Position numbers and translations under genes: made by a program. A stretch of DNA of 64,000 bases from Areca catechu (Eukaryota > Streptophyta > Magnoliopsida > Arecales > Arecaceae), in contig CM038049.1 in NCBI GenBank assembly GCA_021397845.1, forward strand, positions 104,128,877 through 104,192,876. The letters are read 5' to 3'. The notes under the pieces were generated by a model. It was not told the origin of the DNA. It did no database searches and saw only the letters and a program-made list of their open reading frames with translations. Shown piece by piece: positions 58,061-64,000 of the stretch (position 1 is its first letter; every line of letters begins with the position of its first letter).

Positions 58061-59980
58061 AAGGTTAAATGGCATAGTAGGTAGACAAACTATATTTTAA
58101 AACTATTTTAAAGTAAGCACAGTGGAAGACTTGGTAGATTGATCAAGTCGATCTACCAATCTGCCTACAACAGGATCCGACATAATAAAAGTGCATGTAG
58201 AGATATCAAGAGCAAAGAAAAGGAAAGGGTACATAACCTTTAACCTTTGGATGCAGGTGATGAAGAGCCACACAAATGTCTGGCCTCTACAGGTAGTTCA
58301 CATCAGGGCTCAATCCTAATCAACTCCCTTATAGTGCTAGCTCCTCATGATCCTTGAGGCTAAACTTTTCCTTCCTTGGACCTGCAAGACTTTCTTGAAG
58401 CCACCGGGAAAATCTGGTAGGAGGACAATGGGGGAAGTAAAAGTGGAACCCTTCCTAACTAACTTTTTCTACCCAAACCCTAGCTTGATTGCTAGGTAGG
58501 CTCACACCCAAAATCCAAACATCTCAAAAACCCCACTCTAAGGATACCTTCCCTCCCTCTCTTAGAAAAGCCCAGCAAAAGTCAATCTTAACTTCACTTT
58601 GCTACCCCTACAAAGACACCTATTTATAGTAGTAACAAAGAGGGAGAAAGATACGGAAGGAGGATTGATTGAGGGAGAGGGTTAAGGGTTGAACCAAATT
58701 AGCTCTAGGTTTATATGGGAGAAAAATTGCATTCCAAATAATGCATTCCATAAAAACCTTGGAGCCAATTTCAACCAAGATTTGAAATTTGAAATAAAAA
58801 TTCAAATTTGAATCTTTTAAAGGAAAGTGAGCATGACAAATCAAATCTAATTTGATCCTAACCCAAATCATATTTGGCTTGACCCATCGGTTGCAATCAT
58901 ATTGCAAATAAGTCCTCCAAAAATTCACTAATCAAATTAGTGAAAAATCCTTGATACAGCCAAGTATCGACTCAAGGAAATGTCAACATTTGGGTCATGG
59001 TCAATCATATTGACCCCATAGTAATGCCAAATGATTCTCAATCATCGATTGGCCTTTAGATCAGGTAGAAGTTTATATATTGTATGACCCCATAGGTTCA
59101 AACATAAAACCGGTATCACTGGAACGTTTCCAGTACCAGTCAAAGTCATCATCTAGCAATGATATCCGACGTCCGGATAGGTCAAAGATACAGAGTAACT
59201 CTCTAGAACCTCTGGCATATGGTTACCGCATAATTCATCCCTTTGACCTTATAATGCTTAGGATGACCTAGGGTTTGACTGCCATCCCTGATTTAATACA
59301 TGTATATCGTGTCTCAACCTTACAAGTTCTGTGACTCTTCATAAGAACTTCCTTGGCCAAGGTTTTGCTAAATTGAGACGTAGTGAGTCATTCACTTCAA
59401 ACCATTTGGAGGGGTCAATCCCATCTTGATCCATCATTGCTCTACAAGTACTTGAATGTACCTAAAAACCTTTCATCACTGGATTAGATTTCCAGGTAGT
59501 CGAGTATCAAAGTATAGTGAGTTGCTTGCAAGCTACCATGATGATCTCAGGTCTGAGGGACAGATATACCCATATTCCTTCATGAGCAACCCTTTGGCAG
59601 AATGAAGCTCCGTAGATGGTCACGTTTAGTGAGACGTCATATATTTTACCTGTATATCATATCAGTATCTCTACACTCCTTGGTTAAGAGGACAATCAAC
59701 CAATGTGACATACAACAACCTATGATTGATACATCATCATCCTATAATAATGTATCCTTTGGTTGTGAACCAGTTTAAGAACTACTCGATACATCCTCTC
59801 TGTGTCAAACATAATGTAGTTCTATGGACTCCATCACACAAGAGTTCTTTTTAGGAAAATGCACATGTGATGAACAACCAAAAGAATAACTTTTATTCAT
59901 TTAAATAATTCATATACAATTACAAAATACGACAACCATCTACATCCTAGATGATTGGCTTTGGGATAATATTTCCAACA
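58061..59980 (-). repeat. 3' LTR of a truncated copia element
   Basis: On the - strand it starts TGTTGGAAATATTATCCC at 59980, right after GTACTAGTGGGAGT (polypurine tract). The left end is between 58061 and 58070 (a TG is at 58070). About 1.9 kb; no partner LTR in the window, so the left end is approximate. No coding sequence. Confidence 0.75.
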
Positions 59981-59993
59981 ACTCCCACTAGTA

Positions 59994-61232
59994 CTAAAGC
60001 CAATCAGTATAGAATCTTATTCCCATTTTCCATTTACAATTGTTAAACTCTTGAACTCCGACAGCATTAGTGAAGGGGTCGGCCAGGTTCTCCTTTCCAT
60101 CAATCTTCTGAAGGTCAATGTTATCTTGTTCCATGATTTCTCGTACAAGATGATAGCGCCACAAAATGTGTTTGGTGCGGTGATGGGACTTTAGCTCTTT
60201 GGGTTGAGCAATGGCTCCAGTGCTGTCACAATACTCCAGAATAAGACCACCCAGAAAAGATTTCACTCCCAGCTCACCTAGGAACTTTCATAACCATATA
60301 GCTTCTTTTGCTGCATCCGATGCTATGATGTATTCTGCTTTGTATACTGATTCTACAATAGTAGGCTGCTTGGAACTTTTCTAGTAGATCGCTTCTCCAT
60401 TTAGGATAAAGATAAATCCTGATACACTCTTGCTTCATCTCTATCTAGCAAAAAACTAGAGTCGGTATACCCCACAAGTTTCAAGTCAGGTTCTACATAT
60501 ATCAGCCATTGGTCCTTAGTATTTTGCAGATACTTAAGGATGGTCTTTACACTTTCCAATGAGCTTCACCTGGGTCAGACTGGTATTTGCTCACTATGCC
60601 TTGTGAGTTTGCCATGTTTGGTCTAGCACATGTCATGGCATACATGATAGAACCCATTGCCGAAGCATATGGAATTCTACTCATACACTCTCTCTCCTCA
60701 GGAGTTATCGCATAATCCTTTTTGGAGAGTATAATTCCAGGGCCTATATGGAGATACCCTTTCTTCGAATTCTCCATGCTGAACCACTTCAGCACAGTAT
60801 CAATATACATAGACTAGGCAGTCCCCGAAGCCTCTTAGATCTATCTCTATATATCTTCATACCCAGTATGTAAGAGGCTTCTCCCAAGTCTTTCATAAAG
60901 AACTGGGATGACAACCAGACCTTTATTCCTTGTAGTGCTGGGATGTCATTTATGATTAAAAGAATGTCATCCGCATAAACACAAGGAATACAATCACAGA
61001 ATCATTAGCCCATTTATAAATGCAAGGTTCTTCTCCATTCCTAGTGAAGCCATACGACTTGATACACTTATCAAATCATATGTTCCAACACCGAGATGCT
61101 TGCTTTAGTCCATAGATGGATCTTTGAAGTTTGCACATTTTTGACTTGTTTGTGGATATGAACCCTTAAGGTTGTACCATGTACATCTCCTCTTCTAGCT
61201 CACCATTTAGGAAAGCTGTTCGAACATCCTAT
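59994..61232 (-). pseudogene. RT-RNase H remnant of a copia element
   Basis: RNase H C-terminus (59994-60266: YCDSTGAIAQPKE, SKHI-like HRTKHILWRYHLVRE, ENLADPFT), then RNase H/RT pieces to 61232 including 60547-60810 (YASAMGSIMYAMTCARP). Several frameshifts and stops. RT breaks off at the DVRTAFLNG motif, where element E inserted; CCTAT (61228-61232) may be E's target duplication. Gag, protease and integrase lie outside the window. Confidence 0.88.
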
Positions 61233-61477
61233 TGATTATGGTCTTGATTTTGATGATTGACAAAATGTTTAAGTATATATGAGTACTAATTATATTTTAA
61301 GTATATTTTTCAGATCTTAGTACTCAACCATGTTGAATGAAGAAATGCATGTATTTCAATTGAAAAAGTCCTTAAATTAATAAAAAATCAAGTATATGGA
61401 CTTTGGAATTAATATGGAAGAACTTGAAGAGATTAAAGTTTCAATTTGAAGATGTTTCAACAATGGCAAAGGCAAGT

Positions 61478-61665
61478 GTCGACACCTGGAAATGAAGTGT
61501 TGACACCTAAGGATCAAGTGTCGACACTTGAAGAGTGAAGTGTCGACTCAAGGCTTGAGACAAACAGAAAACTTCAGAAAGCTCTTTCAGTGAAGTGTCG
61601 ACACCTGGAGCTAAAGTGTCGACACTTGAAACTGAAGTGTCGACACCTGGAGGTGAAGTGTCGAC
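61478..61665 (+). promoter_or_regulatory. Two tetrads of GTCGAC boxes at 21-bp spacing
   Basis: Boxes at 61478, 61499 (GTTGAC), 61520, 61542 and 61597, 61618, 61639, 61660. Spacing is 21, 21, 22, then 55, then 21, 21, 21. Most are GTGTCGACACYTG. The last box ends 112 bp before the TATA box, the same distance as in element A. Confidence 0.85.
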
Positions 61666-61672
61666 ACTTTAT

Positions 61673-61784
61673 TGTAACGGCTAGTTTTCAAAAGCTGCAA
61701 AACTTCTCCAACTTGCTTCAAACGGCCATATCTTCATCCCCAACGGTCATAAATGGTCATCTATGGTTTGGAGAGCTATATAAA
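61673..61784 (+). promoter_or_regulatory. MSA/MYB3R-like motifs and TATA box of element E
   Basis: CCCAACGGTCA (61739-61749) matches YCYAACGGYYA fully; TCAAACGGCCA (61718-61728) and TGTAACGGCTA (about 61673) match at 10 of 11. TATATAAA follows at 61777. Confidence 0.65.
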
Positions 61785-62049
61785 CATCAAAAATCAAATG
61801 GGAAAGTAATCCTTTGGTGAGTTTTTTGAATATTCTTCAAGTATTCAAGAGTTGAGTGATTCAAAGCCTTCAAGCTTCCAAGTTTCAAAGAGAGCATTCA
61901 AAGTCTACATCTACCAGCATCAATCAAAGGTTTCATCAACTTGAAGACAAGATCTTCATCAATAATCAAGGGCTTTAAGAGATATTTGCTTTATTTTAGA
62001 AAGCTTTTATTGTATTCATTTATACTTGCTCTTACATTATTTTACTTAA

Positions 62050-62307
62050 GATTTTTGGTGAGCCTTGGAAAACCAAAGAGATTTTTGGTAAGCCTTGAAA
62101 ACCAAAGTGGTTGTTGGTGAGCCTTGAAACCAATAAGGGTTTTATTTGTGAGCCCGAAGCCAAAACAAGTTGTTTAGATTCTTGGTTATCCCGTAAAACC
62201 AAGGGTGGTTGTTGGTGAGCCTTGAAACCAACTAGGGTTAGACTTGTGAGCCCGAAGACAAAACAAGTTGTAAAGGTTGTTGTTGAGCCTATGTTATAAA
62301 ACCAAAC
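62050..62307 (+). repeat. Array of eight small hairpins
   Basis: Inverted repeats at about 62052, 62082, 62113, 62144, 62181, 62211, 62242 and 62277. Stems are TTTGG/CCAAA, GTTGG/CCAAC, CTTGG/CCAAG or CTTGT/ACAAG; the inside keeps GTGAGCC and AAAAC. Element A has five of the same design. Confidence 0.75.
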
Positions 62308-62563
62308 TTAGTGGATTTCCCAAGGGGTCTTGGGGAGTGGATGTAGGTGCTTGGTTGTCACCGAACCACTATAAACCTTTATGTTTGTGTGATTGTTCTT
62401 CTTGTGCTTTTATTTCTTTATTTTCGTTGCATTTTTTTGAAATACACATGCACTTGAATTGCATTAGCACATACTTGCTTTAGTTCATACTTTGCAAATA
62501 GTATAAAAGTTTTATAAAATCCAATTCATCCCCCCTCTTGGGTTGCCTACCTGAGCCTACAAT

Positions 62564-62575
62564 TGGTATCAGAGC
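62564..62575 (+). promoter_or_regulatory. Primer binding site of element E
   Basis: TGGTATCAGAGC, two bases after the LTR end; initiator Met-tRNA type. The gag ATG is 43 nt downstream. Confidence 0.94.
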
Positions 62576-62618
62576 TCAGTGCTCTGATTGAAAATCTAAC
62601 GATTTTGAGTTAAAGATT

Positions 62619-63880
62619 ATGGCAACCCTTGTAGGTATTAGTGTTAGACCACCGTTTTTCAATGGCATAAATTACACATTTTGGAAAACTCGCATGCGCA
62701 TCCATATTCAATCTATTAGTTATCATCTTTGGAAAATCATTGTTAGTGGTCCTCATATTCCTTCCATGTTAGTTAATGGCATTTCCTTTCCAAAGCTCGA
62801 AGAGGATTGGAATGAATATGACATTAAACAAATTGAACTCAATGCTAAAGCAATGAACTTGTTTTATTGTGCATTGGACTTAAATGAATTTAATAGAGTT
62901 TCTACATATACATCAACTAAGAAAATATGGGATACACTTGAAGTTACTCATGAGGGTACTCTTCAAGTGAAGAACACTAAAATTAATTTGCCTGTACATT
63001 CTTTTGAAATTTTTGAAATGATGCATTATGAATCTATATCTGATATGTTTTTAAGATTTATGACTATTATTAATGAATTAAAAAGTCTTGGCAAAATCTA
63101 TACTAATGCTGATTTGGTGAACAAAATTCTTAGATCCTTGCCAAAATCATTGGATCCAAAGGTGACAGCGATCCAAGAAGCTAAAGATGTAGAAACCTTA
63201 TCTTTGGAGGAGCTTATTGGTTCACTCATGACCTATGAGTTGAACATATGGCAAAGGATAGTGAAAGCTGATGTAAATAAGAAGATAATAGCCCTCAAGG
63301 CCAAAAAGAAATTCAAGGCAATGATGGCAACTTGGAGCGATAGCGAAGATTCAAGTACGGATGATGAAGTTGCCCATCTTTGCTTTATGGCAAATGAGGA
63401 AAAGGTATGTGCTAAAAATAATTATGATTTTACCTTTAAAGAACACATGATGCATCTAATGATCTTGTGCATGAATATAGATTGCTAAAATTTGAGCACA
63501 AGAAATTAAATAGGCATGTAGATTCATTTTCTCTTGACAACACCAATCTTGCAAATAAAAATAGTGATTTAAATGCCAAGATTGATATTTTGAAAAATGA
63601 AAAGAATAATTTTTCTAAAGAAAAAGAATTTTTAGCAAAAGAAAATGTTATTTTGAAAGATTTATGTGATAAAGTTTTTAATAAGAAAAATATTTTGATT
63701 GAGAAAAAGAAGCAAAAACTTTTGAAGAATTTCTATATTCCTGCTTCTTTCAATTTTTCTTATAAATGTGGTTTCAATGCTTATCCTTCTAGATTAAGAA
63801 AAGTTTGGGTTCCAAAAGGAACTATAATTACTAATCATAAAGGACCCAAGAAAGTTTGGGTACCAAAAATATCCACTTAA
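62619..63880 (+). pseudogene. gag: Gag of element E, frameshifted and without the first zinc knuckle
   Basis: The frame 62619-63488 begins MATLVGISVRPPFFNGINYTFWKT and follows A's Gag through the capsid-like region. The basic linker and the first CX2CX4HX4C knuckle of A are deleted between KAKKKFK and AMMATWSDSEDSS. One base is lost near 63444, so the coiled-coil and C-terminal part (WVPKG, WVPKIST) continues in another frame (63467-63880). The second knuckle is decayed: SYKCGFNAYP stands where A has CYACGKVGH. With both knuckles gone, RNA packaging by this protein is unlikely. Confidence 0.9.
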
Positions 63881-64000
63881 TTTGTTTTGCAGGAATGTCT
63901 TGCAACCCAACATAAAGAAAGGAAGTTCTTGAAAAGAGGTGGTACAAGACAATTTAAAGAAGTGGACAAGCTACATTTTGAACTAAATGATAAAAGGAAG
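63881..64000 (+). pseudogene. Start of pol of element E
   Basis: After the gag stop, TTTGTTTTGCAG leads into ECLATQHKERK, matching [10 protein letters not shown] at the start of A's pol. The expected protease motif (WYLDSGCS in A) does not follow; a Lys-rich unrelated stretch does, so the protease is probably deleted. The window ends here. Confidence 0.6.

Larger units (their letters stand above)
61233..62561 (+). repeat. Element E 5' LTR
   Basis: 1329 bp, TGATTATGG...GCCTACA. It contains two tetrads of GTCGAC boxes (61478-61665), MSA-like motifs (61673-61749), a TATA box TATATAAA (61777-61784), eight small hairpins (62050-62307), and the CCCAAG/CTTGGG and GGTG/CACC hairpins also present in A. 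Confidence 0.92.
61233..64000 (+). mobile_element. Element E: second SIRE-like copia, incomplete at window end
   Basis: 5' LTR, primer site, gag and the first codons of pol. It shares with element A the LTR layout, immediate gag start and gag-pol boundary, but the sequence is clearly diverged, so it is another family. Confidence 0.92.

Noticed and set aside
58620..58928. Open frame of 102 codons in the truncated copia LTR
   Set aside because: No domain, lies wholly in the LTR, and the composition is like the rest of the LTR.

Overview
The window is plant nuclear DNA made almost entirely of nested LTR retrotransposons; I see no host gene, rRNA, tRNA gene or CRISPR array. The evidence is the mix of Ty1/copia (SIRE-like and TNT-like) and chromodomain-bearing Ty3/gypsy elements, initiator-Met-tRNA primer sites (TGGTATCAGAGC), long TG...CA LTRs and 5-bp target duplications. 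It suggests a flowering plant with a repeat-rich genome, possibly a monocot; the species cannot be fixed from the sequence.

Nesting, outermost first. Element D is a non-autonomous chromovirus on the + strand. Its 5' LTR starts left of the window, its 3' LTR ends at 57738, and it sits in a SIRE-like integrase relic on the - strand (57739-58060). Two blocks lie inside D. (1) Up to 23252, its 5' LTR is interrupted by a composite: two copies of an LTR called LTR-X (1-588 and 22676-23252) flank a gag/leader relic of gypsy element C (-). C is split by a complete SIRE-like copia, element A (2124-21887, TSD AAACC). A's 3' LTR is in turn split by an intact chromovirus, element B (11653-20563, -, TSD GCTCT). 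(2) D's gag is split by a GC-rich, coding-less element Y (26098-53915, -, TSD GTACC). Y carries two copies of one TNT-like copia family: copia1 (27155-37039, TSD GCGGG) and copia2 (39322-49233, TSD GCTCC). Right of D lie a truncated copia (58061-61232, -) and a second SIRE-like element E (61233 to the window end, +), which interrupts it.

Coding capacity. B has one uninterrupted 1598-codon Gag-Pol with every expected domain. A has open gag and pol and a third env-position ORF with one stop codon. Copia1 and copia2 are broken. D keeps Gag, the integrase C-terminus and the chromodomain but lacks protease, RT and RNase H. D has the same LTR ends, primer site and leader structures as B, so B-type elements could supply its missing enzymes. 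Y has no coding capacity and carries two tandem arrays.

The most interesting signals are non-coding. (a) A 5'-leader palindrome block, CCAAT..ATTGG, is shared by three gypsy and two copia elements and changes in a compensated way. (b) A second covarying stem lies just after the primer site of the three gypsy elements. (c) Groups of four GTCGAC boxes lie upstream of the TATA box in both SIRE-like LTRs, exactly 21-22 bp apart in one of them, followed by matches to the plant G2/M MSA/MYB3R element. (d) A run of small hairpins with two alternating stem types lies in the downstream LTR of both SIRE-like elements. (e) A primer-binding site is embedded within the LTR 3' end in two unrelated families.
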